Shown here one piece after another: positions 40,811 through 48,373 of a stretch of DNA of 64,000 nucleotides. The stretch lies in contig NZ_JAGQDF010000004.1 of NCBI RefSeq assembly GCF_018069875.1, positions 186,001-250,000 of the forward strand. The letters are read 5' to 3'. The notes beneath the pieces were generated by a model, which was not told the DNA's origin, did not search any database, and saw only the letters and a program-made list of their open reading frames with translations. The stretch's first letter is position 1. Each line of letters starts with the position of its first letter. Both the position numbers and the translations under genes were made by a program. The DNA comes from Ideonella alba (lineage in GTDB: Bacteria; Pseudomonadota; Gammaproteobacteria; Burkholderiales; Burkholderiaceae_C).

Positions 40811-43042
40811 TCACGACCCGCTGTCCGCACCCGGCGGCGTGCTCAGCCGGCGGATGCGCTCGACCAGCGAGGTGGCCCGGCGAGTGGCGCTTTCCAGCTC
40901 TTCAAGCATCGGCGCGGTGGGCACGGAGGCGCTGGAATCGGCAATGTCCATCGCCGCCAGGCTGGCATTGGTGAGGATGGCGCCCAGCAGCGGGTCGATC
41001 TCGCGCGTGGCCGCGGCGCCCGCCGACAGGCCCTCGACCGGCGCCGCCGCCGGCATCGCCCGGGCCAGTGAGGCCTCCAGGTGGGCGCGGGCCTGGGTGG
41101 CGCGCCAGCTCTGGCTGCGGTCGAAGAACGTCAGCACATAGCCCAGCGGACGGCCGTCACGGCCCGGCACCACCTCGGCGCGCACCGTCACCGGCCGCTC
41201 GCCGGCATCGGCGGGCTGCGGGCGCAACAGCATCTCGCCGCGCCAGTGGGCCTGGCCGGTGCGCAACGCGGCCAGCGCATGGCGCAGTTGCTGGGGCTGG
41301 GTGAAGGCATCGGCCAGGTGGTCCAGGTCGGCCGCGTCGGCCGGCGGCCCCCCGGACCAGACCCGGCCCAGCAGCTGGCCGCAGGCCTCGTTGATGAACA
41401 GCAGCCGGCCGTCCGGCCCGGCCACCAGCACCGCCTCGACGGCGTTGCGCACGGTCTCGCGCACCGTGGCCAACTGGTGCTCGGCCACCAGCAGGCGCAC
41501 CGCCTGGACCTGCACGATGATGTCCACCAGCGCACCGCCAAAGGCCCGGCCCAGCGCCAGCTCGGCGGTGGTCCAGGCGATCGCGGTGCCGCGCACCAGC
41601 TCGGACCAGGCGGCGAAGGAGCGCCGCGGCGACAGGCTCATCGGGTCGTCGCCGATCATCGGCTTGTGCGGGTCGCCGGCCCAGGTGACGGTGCGCATCT
41701 GCTCCTTGCGCAGCCACATCAGCAGGTCGGGCCGCTGCGCCGACAGGCGCACGCCCAGCACGCCGCTGGCGGTGGGCGTCAGCGAGGCCAGCGCTGGGTT
41801 GGCCTTGCCCACCGCGGAGCTGGCGAACAGCATGTCGCTGGCGGTCTGCTCGACCACCCAGTCGCGCAGCGCGCGCAGCTCGGGCGTGGACGGCACCTCG
41901 CCGGTGGTCAGCAATTCGTTCTCGGCGAACAGCACCGCGCCGGTGGCATTCAGCGGCTGCAGCAGCGTGGCCGGGTTGCGGAACAGCGCCTGGCGCCAGT
42001 CGCCCTCGGTGGAGGTGGCCTCGACCAGGCGCTGCTCAAGCCGGCGAACCAGCACCGCGACCTGCGCATGAGCGTAGTTCTCGATCGCCGCGATGCGGGT
42101 GGAGACCACCTCGCCGATCAGGTCGCAGGCGGCGCGCACCGCGTAGCGCACGTTGCGCGGCGCATCGTGGTGGGCGGCGATCAGGCCCCACAGCCGTTCC
42201 TCGTGCACCAGCGACACCACCAGCGTCGCGGTGACACCCATGTTCTTCAGGTACTGCAGGTGCAGCGGCGACATGCTGCGCAGGTAGCTCATCGACATGT
42301 CGAGCTGGTCGCCCACCGGCTGGCCGTCCTCGCGCACCAGCAGCTGCGGCTGGTAGTGCACGTCCACCAGCACCCGCACCCGGTTGCGCAGGTACAGCTC
42401 GCGGGCGCGCTGCGGAATGTCGGTGGCCGGGTAGTGGTGCCCCAGCAGCGACTGCAGCCGCGGGTCGCGCGACTCGGCGATGATCTCGCCGTGGCCCTCG
42501 GGGTCGAACTTGTAGACCATCACCCGGTCGTAGCCGATCAGCTCGCGCACGCCGCGTGCGGTGGCGTCGGCCAGCACGCCCAGGCTGGCGGCTTCGCCAA
42601 TGCGCTGCACGGTCTGCGCGACCAGCGTCATCAGCGTCTCGCGGTCATGGCCCACGGTGGGCGCGGCCCCCGACGCCAGCGGCTCCAGCTCCAGCACCAG
42701 CGCGCCCGCGGCATTGCGGTGCAGTGCGCCCTCCCAGTCGGGCGCGCCGCCGCCGCGGGCGGCCTGCAGCGGCACCGGTTCATCGGCGCGCAGCGCGGGC
42801 AGCGCGACCTGCACCGCCTGCGCCAGGCCCGGCGCCAGCGCCTCCAGTGGACGGCCCAGGCAGGCGCTGCCGGGGGCATCCAGCAGTTGCGCGATGTTCT
42901 CGGACGCCGCCGACAGCCGCAGGCCCTCGCCCTCCAGCACCAGCAGCACGCCGTGCGGCTGCACCGAGCCGGCGAGGTGGATCAGCTCGCGCTCGCAGTT
43001 GGTCAGATCGGCCTGACCGAAGCGGGGACTCTCGCCTTGCAC
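40811..43042 (-). CDS. bphP: Bacteriophytochrome with PAS output, no kinase
   Basis: The 743-residue red/far-red sensor has the PAS2-GAF-PHY core: Cys16 for biliverdin, the GAF motif PATDIPQRARELY (Asp208), His261 and His291, and the PHY tongue PRRSF near residue 474. After it comes a PAS domain (about 525-640) and a helical end (about 650-743) with no ATP-binding motifs. This layout resembles the Bradyrhizobium/Rhodopseudomonas BphP1 that binds and antagonises PpsR2 in far-red light. It lies 16 bp downstream of ppsR and is probably co-transcribed with it. Confidence 0.93.
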   Translation of the reverse strand: MQGESPRFGQADLTNCERELIHLAGSVQPHGVLLVLEGEGLRLSAASENIAQLLDAPGSACLGRPLEALAPGLAQAVQVALPALRADEPVPLQAARGGGAPDWEGALHRNAAGALVLELEPLASGAAPTVGHDRETLMTLVAQTVQRIGEAASLGVLADATARGVRELIGYDRVMVYKFDPEGHGEIIAESRDPRLQSLLGHHYPATDIPQRARELYLRNRVRVLVDVHYQPQLLVREDGQPVGDQLDMSMSYLRSMSPLHLQYLKNMGVTATLVVSLVHEERLWGLIAAHHDAPRNVRYAVRAACDLIGEVVSTRIAAIENYAHAQVAVLVRRLEQRLVEATSTEGDWRQALFRNPATLLQPLNATGAVLFAENELLTTGEVPSTPELRALRDWVVEQTASDMLFASSAVGKANPALASLTPTASGVLGVRLSAQRPDLLMWLRKEQMRTVTWAGDPHKPMIGDDPMSLSPRRSFAAWSELVRGTAIAWTTAELALGRAFGGALVDIIVQVQAVRLLVAEHQLATVRETVRNAVEAVLVAGPDGRLLFINEACGQLLGRVWSGGPPADAADLDHLADAFTQPQQLRHALAALRTGQAHWRGEMLLRPQPADAGERPVTVRAEVVPGRDGRPLGYVLTFFDRSQSWRATQARAHLEASLARAMPAAAPVEGLSAGAAATREIDPLLGAILTNASLAAMDIADSSASVPTAPMLEELESATRRATSLVERIRRLSTPPGADSGS

Positions 43043-43058
43043 GTGCGTGCTCCGCAGA

Positions 43059-44525
43059 TCAGTTCAGCAGCCCCGGGCCCGGCGTCTTGCCCGCCTCGAG
43101 CCGATGGTGGCGCATCCGCGCCCACAGGTCATCCAGCGCAATGCCCAGCAGCGCCGCGGCCTGCGCCAGGTCGGACGGGTGGCGGGCGATCGCCTCTTCC
43201 AGCAGGTGGCGCTCGGCCAGCTCGCTGGTCTCGCGCAGCAGGTCGCCCAGCGACATCAGGCCGACCTGGGCGGCCAGGCGGTCGATCGCGCTGGCCAGCT
43301 GGCGCACCTGCGGTGGCATCGCGCCCTGGCGGTGGTCGATGCGGCGCAGCGTCAGGCCCATGCATTCCTGGTCGCCTTCGGCCAGCAGCGCGGCCGAGAC
43401 CTCGACGTCGATCGCCACCGACTCATGGCAGCCGACCGTGCACTGCTGCTGGTCGACGATGCCCAGGTGGCGCGCCTGCGCCAGGATGGCGGGCAGGCTG
43501 CCCTTGGCGTCGCCCAGCAGCTGGGTCAGGCTCTGGCCGGCGCTGGGCATGGGCATGCCGGGCACCGCGGCGGCGTCCTGGCACAGCAGGTCGAAGGCGG
43601 AGTTGGACATCAGCACCCGGGCCTGCGAATCGGTGATCACCACCGCGTCGGGCGTGCGGTCGACGAAACTGGCCAGGCGCAGGCTGGCCGAGCCCGGCTC
43701 GGCGGCCACCTCGGCCACGCGTACGCGCACCAGCAGCAGCAGCGTGCCGTCGGCGCTGAAGGGCGTGGCCGACAGGTCGGCCGGCACCGGCGCCACCGCC
43801 AGGCCCTCGCCAGGCGCCAGCAGCGCACGGATCTCGCCCGGGCGGCCGCTGGTGCGGGCGGTGACGAACAGCTCTTCCACCGCCGCGCGCGAGACGCTGC
43901 TGATGCTCGCCAGCACGCTCTGCCCGGCCCAGTGCGCCATCACGCGGCCGAACAGCTCGGCGGCGGCGCGGTTGGCCTCGACCATGGCGTAGCTGTGGGC
44001 GTCGATGACCAGCACGCCGTCGGTGGCCACCTGGAACAGCATGCGGTAGCGCGCCTCGGCCTGGCGACGGCGCCAGTAGTCGCGCTCCAGCGCCTGCTGG
44101 GCTTCGACGAATCGCTGCTGGATGGCGGCCACCGAGCGCAGGTCGCGGCCCACCGCCAGCACCGGGCCCTTGGCGCCCAGGCGCACGGCCGAGTAGGCCA
44201 CCGGGATCTCGGTGCCGCCGTCGGCGTGGTGGTTGACCTCGCGGCGCTGCGTCACGCGGCCGGCGCGGGCCTCGCTGAGCATCATCTCGACCTTGCGGCG
44301 GGTCTCGCCAGTGACGGTGTCCACCCAGTGCCGGCCCACCCAGTGGGCGGCGCCACCGGTCAGCGGCTCGGCGCCCTGGGCGACGTTGCGGATGACCCCG
44401 TCGTCGTCGATCACCAGTGCGATGTCACTGGCGATGGAGACAAAGGTCTGCGCCAGCTGGGGCGCGAGTTCGGACAGCGCACCCAGGTCAGGCGGCTCGG
44501 TCGGGCGATTCGGGGCGTTGCTCAC
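43059..44525 (-). CDS. ppsR: PpsR/CrtJ photosynthesis gene repressor
   Basis: The protein (488 residues from the GTG at 44525, which has GGAGAAG upstream; the frame is open for 30 more codons) has an N-terminal PAS domain, a Q-rich linker with QQRFVEAQQALERDYW, two more PAS domains and a Fis-type helix-turn-helix near residues 450-475. PpsR represses bch, crt and puc genes by binding TGT-N12-ACA sites; in Rubrivivax it is reported to act also as an activator. The cysteine that I recall in the Rhodobacter DNA-binding region aligns here with Leu441. It is in an operon with bphP. Confidence 0.92.
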   Translation of the reverse strand: MSNAPNRPTEPPDLGALSELAPQLAQTFVSIASDIALVIDDDGVIRNVAQGAEPLTGGAAHWVGRHWVDTVTGETRRKVEMMLSEARAGRVTQRREVNHHADGGTEIPVAYSAVRLGAKGPVLAVGRDLRSVAAIQQRFVEAQQALERDYWRRRQAEARYRMLFQVATDGVLVIDAHSYAMVEANRAAAELFGRVMAHWAGQSVLASISSVSRAAVEELFVTARTSGRPGEIRALLAPGEGLAVAPVPADLSATPFSADGTLLLLVRVRVAEVAAEPGSASLRLASFVDRTPDAVVITDSQARVLMSNSAFDLLCQDAAAVPGMPMPSAGQSLTQLLGDAKGSLPAILAQARHLGIVDQQQCTVGCHESVAIDVEVSAALLAEGDQECMGLTLRRIDHRQGAMPPQVRQLASAIDRLAAQVGLMSLGDLLRETSELAERHLLEEAIARHPSDLAQAAALLGIALDDLWARMRHHRLEAGKTPGPGLLN

Positions 44526-44751
44526 GCGACTTCTCCACTGCAGCGCACGACTTGCACCAAGGGCGGAATGATCCGCCAGGCGCAGGTGTCGACGCACAGG
44601 GCCTGGAATGATCAATCCACGATACCACAGGGGCCCTGTCCATGACGCTGCCGAGAGGACCAGGGCCGGCGAGTCGGGCTCTTTGAGGACGGCTGCCCGG
44701 GCGCCGCAGCGCAGGGGAAGGTGGGGCCGGCCAGGAGGAGTACGGATCGTG

Positions 44752-44795
44752 TTGTCATTCTAACTTGACACTCCTACAATCACCAAATGTTGACA
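44752..44795 (+). promoter_or_regulatory. crtI promoter with PpsR/CrtJ-type box
   Basis: TTGTCA (44752-44757) and TACAAT (44775-44780) are spaced by 17 bp. A perfect box, TGTCATTCTAACTTGACA, covers the -35 and spacer (44753-44770). A second half-site with right arm TTGACA lies at 44778-44795, 25 bp downstream, overlapping the crtI start. The predicted +1 falls on or next to the crtI ATG. Confidence 0.75.
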
Positions 44796-46301
44796 CTCGA
44801 CAGTGGCGTGCCGCACGCCGTGGTGATCGGCTCCGGCTTCGGTGGCCTCGCCGCCGCGGTCCGGCTGGTGGCCCGTGGCTGGCGGGTGACCGTCGTCGAG
44901 CAGCTCGACGCGCCCGGCGGCCGGGCCTATGTGCACCGGCAGGACGGCTTCACCTTCGACGCCGGGCCCACCGTCATCACCGCGCCCTTCCTGCTCGAGG
45001 AGCTGTGGGCGCTGTGCGGCAAGCGCCTGTCCGACGACATCGACCTGCGCCCGGTGGCGCCGTTCTACCGCATCCGCTTCGACGACGGCACGCTGTTCGA
45101 CTACAGCGGCGACCCCGAAGCCATGCGCCGCGAGGTGGCCCGCCTGGCGCCGGGTGACGTGGCCGGCTACGAGCGCTACCTGGCGGCCAGCAAGGCCATC
45201 TTCAAGGTCGGCTTCGAGCAGCTGGGCCATGTGCCGTTCGAGAGCCCCACCGACATGCTCAAGGTCGCCCCCGACCTGCTGCGCCTGCAGGGCTGGCGCT
45301 CGGTCTGGGGCCTGGCCAGCCGCCATGTGCGCGACCCGCGGCTGCGCGTGGTGCTGACCTTCCAGTCGCTGCTGGTGGGCGGCAACCCCTTCGACACCAC
45401 CGCGGTCTACTGCCTGATCGCCCACCTGGAGCGCCACTGGGGCGTGCACTTCGCGATGGGCGGCACCGGCGCGCTGGTCAGCGGCCTGGTCAAGCTGATG
45501 CAGGAGCAGGGCGCTCAGCTGCGGCTGAACACCCGGGTCGAGCAGATCATCGTCGAGGGCGGCCGCGCCCGGGGCGTGATGCTGCAGGGCGGCGAGCGCC
45601 TGGACGCCGACGCGGTGATCTCCAACGCCGACTCGGCCTTCACCTACCGCCGCCTCGTGGCGCCCGAGCACCGCCACCGCTGGACCGACCGCAAGCTGGA
45701 GCGCGCCAACTACTCGATGAGCCTGTTCGTCTGGTACTTCGGCACGCGCCGCCAGTACCCGGACGTGGCCCACCACACGATTGCGCTGGGGCCGCGCTAC
45801 CGCGAGCTGCTGGCCGACATCTTCCACCGCCAGCACCTGGCCGAGGACTTCAGCCTCTACCTGCACCGCCCCACCGCCACCGACCCCTCGCTGGCACCGC
45901 CGGGCTGCGACACCTTCTACGCGCTGGCGCCGGTGCCGCACCAGGGCAGCGGCGTCGACTGGACGCAGCAGGCCGAGCCCTTCCGGCAGGCGGTGCAGCG
46001 GCGGCTGGAAAGCACCCTGCTGCCGGGCCTGAGTGCCGAGGTCGTGACCTCGCGCGTGACGACGCCGCTGGACTTCGCCCAGCGCCTGTCCTCCGAGCAG
46101 GGCGCCGCCTTCGGCCTGGCGCCCACGCTGATGCAGAGCGCCTGGTTCCGACCGCACAACCGCAGCGAGGACATTCCGGGGCTGTACCTGGTTGGCGCCG
46201 GCACCCATCCGGGCGCCGGGCTGCCCGGCGTGCTCAGCTCAGCCCGCGTGCTCGACCACTACCTGGCTCCGGCCGCCGCCCATGTCCGCGCCGCCGCCTG
46301 A
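44787..46301 (+). CDS. crtI: Phytoene desaturase
   Basis: The 504-residue FAD enzyme desaturates phytoene to neurosporene and/or lycopene. The dinucleotide-binding motif VIGSGFGGLAAAVRL and the GGRAYVHRQDGFTFDAGPTV region are clear, as is the C-terminal YLVGAGTHPGAGLPGVL. There is no ribosome-binding site before the ATG, which lies at the predicted transcript start. It overlaps crtB by 20 bp. In Rubrivivax the enzyme makes both three- and four-step products, feeding spheroidene and spirilloxanthin branches. Confidence 0.97.
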   Translation: MLTLDSGVPHAVVIGSGFGGLAAAVRLVARGWRVTVVEQLDAPGGRAYVHRQDGFTFDAGPTVITAPFLLEELWALCGKRLSDDIDLRPVAPFYRIRFDDGTLFDYSGDPEAMRREVARLAPGDVAGYERYLAASKAIFKVGFEQLGHVPFESPTDMLKVAPDLLRLQGWRSVWGLASRHVRDPRLRVVLTFQSLLVGGNPFDTTAVYCLIAHLERHWGVHFAMGGTGALVSGLVKLMQEQGAQLRLNTRVEQIIVEGGRARGVMLQGGERLDADAVISNADSAFTYRRLVAPEHRHRWTDRKLERANYSMSLFVWYFGTRRQYPDVAHHTIALGPRYRELLADIFHRQHLAEDFSLYLHRPTATDPSLAPPGCDTFYALAPVPHQGSGVDWTQQAEPFRQAVQRRLESTLLPGLSAEVVTSRVTTPLDFAQRLSSEQGAAFGLAPTLMQSAWFRPHNRSEDIPGLYLVGAGTHPGAGLPGVLSSARVLDHYLAPAAAHVRAAA

Positions 46302-47370
46302 TCGTCTGGCCGCCGACCGCGCCGACCTGGCCGCCTGCCGGGTGGCGCTGGCCAATGGCTCGCGCACCTTCCTGGCCGCCTCGTGGCTGCTGCCGCGTGC
46401 GGTGCGTGAGCCGGCCTGCGCGCTCTACGCCTTCTGCCGCATGGCCGACGACCGGGTCGATGGCGCCGCCGCCCGCGGCGAGAACGCCGCCGAGGCGGTG
46501 GCCGAGCTGCGCGAGCGCCTGGCACGCCTGTACGCCGGCCAGCCCGGCCCGGACGTGGCCGACCGCGCGCTGGCCGCGGTGGTGCGCGGCGGCACGCTGC
46601 CGATCGCCTGGCCGCTGGCGCTGATCGAGGGCTTCGAGTGGGACGCCACCGGCCGCCGCTACGAGACGCTCGACGAGCTGCTGGCCTACGCCGCCCGCGT
46701 GGCCGGCGCGGTGGGCGCGATGATGGCCGCGCTGATGGGCGCCACCCAGGGCGAGCACGCCGAGGCCGCGCTGGCCCGCGCCTGCGACCTGGGCGTGGCG
46801 ATGCAGCTCTCCAACATCGCCCGCGATGTGGGAGAAGACGCCGCGATGGGCCGGCTCTACCTGCCGCAGCAATGGCTGCGCGAGGCCGGCATCGACCCCG
46901 ACGCCTTCCTCGCCGCCCCGGTGTTCAGCCCGGCGCTGCACCAGGTGGTGGAACGCCTGCTGGCCGTGGCCGAGCGCCTGTACGCCCGCGCCGGCGCCGG
47001 CGTGGCCGCGCTGCCGCTGGCCTGCCGGCCCGGCATCAACGCCGCGCGCCTGCTGTACCGCCAGATCGGTCTGCAGGTGCGGCGCAACGGCGGCAACTCG
47101 GTCGACCGCCGCGCCGTCGTGTCGGCCCGGCGCAAGCTGCTGGGCCTGGCCCAGGCCGCCTGCACGCTGCGGCCGTCGATGCAGGCGCTGCACGAGCCGC
47201 CGCTGGCGGCCAATGCCTTCCTGGTGCAGGCGCTGCCGCGCCCGCTGGCCGACACGCCGCCGGCCTGGTGGCAGTGGCAGACGCGCGGCCTGCGCGTGCT
47301 GGCGCTGTTCGAGCGTCTGGAGCGCTGGGACCGCGCGCGCCAGGCTGCGCCGCCGGTGGTCTGGCGCTGA
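46282..47370 (+). CDS. crtB: Phytoene synthase
   Basis: The 362-residue enzyme condenses two geranylgeranyl diphosphates. The aspartate-rich motifs appear as RMADDRVDG and NIARDVGEDAAMGRLYLP. The ATG at 46282 begins 20 bp inside crtI, so the two are translationally coupled. It is followed by a 61-residue membrane ORF. Confidence 0.96.
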   Translation: MSAPPPDRLAADRADLAACRVALANGSRTFLAASWLLPRAVREPACALYAFCRMADDRVDGAAARGENAAEAVAELRERLARLYAGQPGPDVADRALAAVVRGGTLPIAWPLALIEGFEWDATGRRYETLDELLAYAARVAGAVGAMMAALMGATQGEHAEAALARACDLGVAMQLSNIARDVGEDAAMGRLYLPQQWLREAGIDPDAFLAAPVFSPALHQVVERLLAVAERLYARAGAGVAALPLACRPGINAARLLYRQIGLQVRRNGGNSVDRRAVVSARRKLLGLAQAACTLRPSMQALHEPPLAANAFLVQALPRPLADTPPAWWQWQTRGLRVLALFERLERWDRARQAAPPVVWR

Positions 47371-47386
47371 CGGCCGCTGGGGCGCC

Positions 47387-47572
47387 GTGTCGCTGATCTG
47401 GCTGGAGATCGTGCTGGGCTTCGGCGTGCCCATCGCCTGGGGCCTGTGGGAGCTGTGGTCGTTGCGCCGGCTGCGCCAGCGCGACGAGGCCGCCCACGCC
47501 GAGGCGCTCAAGCCCGCCGTGGCATCCGGAACGGCAGCATCGCCTGCACCCACGGACGAGCGAAACGCCTGA
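47387..47572 (+). CDS. Small single-span membrane protein after crtB
   Basis: I do not recognise this 61-residue protein. It starts at GTG, has one hydrophobic span at about residues 3-26 (LIWLEIVLGFGVPIAWGLWE), then a basic RRLRQR stretch and a polar tail. It starts 16 bp after crtB, where Rhodobacter has tspO, and its last 65 bp overlap the convergent crtC. It may be a carotenoid-cluster membrane protein; no function can be named. Its codon pattern agrees with its neighbours. Confidence 0.6.
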   Translation: MSLIWLEIVLGFGVPIAWGLWELWSLRRLRQRDEAAHAEALKPAVASGTAASPAPTDERNA

Positions 47573-48350
47573 GGTCCAGGCTCTCCTGCACCGCGCAGAC
47601 CGGCAGGCCGTGCCAGCGCAGCCCCAGCAGCGAGCGGGTGTAGAACGGCCCGTCCTCCAGCCGGCGCAGCCGCTGCGGCAGCGAGCCCGCGTCCTGGCGC
47701 ACCTGCTGCGCCACGCCCCAGGCGCCGCGCGGCAGATCGGTGCTGGCCATCAGCGGCAGTTGCTGCACCGGCTGGCCCTCGCGCAGTTCCAGCGCCAGCG
47801 CGCGGGTCTGGCCATCGCGCTCGACCGTGTCGTAGACCACCATGCAGCGCCGCTCGTCCAGGTGGGCGCGCGCCCAGTGCCAGTGCGAGAAGGCCTGCTC
47901 CAGCGGTTCGGCGCCGCGGTTGCTGTCCAGGTAGCCCTGGCCGCGCCAGTGCCAGCCGGGTTCGTCGAAGTCGACCTCCACGTCGGCCAGCGGCGCCAGC
48001 GGCCACCACTGGTGGCGGCCGGCGCCGTCCAGGTCGATCGGCGCGGTGGGACAGGGCCGCGGCCGCAGCCGCACGCGGCCGCGCAGGCGGCGCGGCCAGG
48101 GCACGGCCCATTCCTGGATGCGCGCCTCCAGCACCTCGCCGTCCCAGTGCAGCGCGCTGGGCCCCACCTGCAGGTGATCGGGCCCGCGCTGCAGCTGCGC
48201 CGCGCCACGCTCGGTCATCGCCCACAGGGGCCGGCCGTCGCGGTACAGCGCCACGTTGATCGCGCAGTGCGCCTGCGGGTCGGCCGGACCCCGGGCGCGG
48301 GCCCGGGCGTAGTAGGGCGAGAAGACGCTGCCGACGAAGCCGATCAGCAC
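47508..48350 (-). CDS. crtC: Carotenoid 1,2-hydratase (hydroxyneurosporene synthase)
   Basis: The enzyme adds water to the end group of neurosporene or lycopene. The core reads VLIGFVGSVFSPYYA through AINVALYRDGRPLWAMTER to QWWPLAPLADVEVDF and the HWRGQGYLDSNRG motif. From GTG at 48350 it gives 280 residues, like the Rhodobacter protein. However the conserved HPVPPGGYAWWYLDALS stretch lies upstream and is open: the frame continues inside crtD to 48731 (407 residues), close to the larger form I recall for Rubrivivax. No ATG, GTG or TTG precedes that motif closely, so the true start is undecided. Confidence 0.85.
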   Translation of the reverse strand: MLIGFVGSVFSPYYARARARGPADPQAHCAINVALYRDGRPLWAMTERGAAQLQRGPDHLQVGPSALHWDGEVLEARIQEWAVPWPRRLRGRVRLRPRPCPTAPIDLDGAGRHQWWPLAPLADVEVDFDEPGWHWRGQGYLDSNRGAEPLEQAFSHWHWARAHLDERRCMVVYDTVERDGQTRALALELREGQPVQQLPLMASTDLPRGAWGVAQQVRQDAGSLPQRLRRLEDGPFYTRSLLGLRWHGLPVCAVQESLDLRRFARPWVQAMLPFRMPRRA

Positions 48351-48373
48351 CAGCGCATCACGGCGGTCGGCGC

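Noticed and set aside
44526-44751. A second PpsR site or an aerR/ppaA gene upstream of ppsR
   Set aside because: The gap has only TGT-N6-ACA near 44590, which does not fit the N12 spacing, and no open frame of suitable content.
47387-47572. A TspO homologue after crtB
   Set aside because: TspO has five spans and about 150-160 residues; this ORF has one span and 61 residues.
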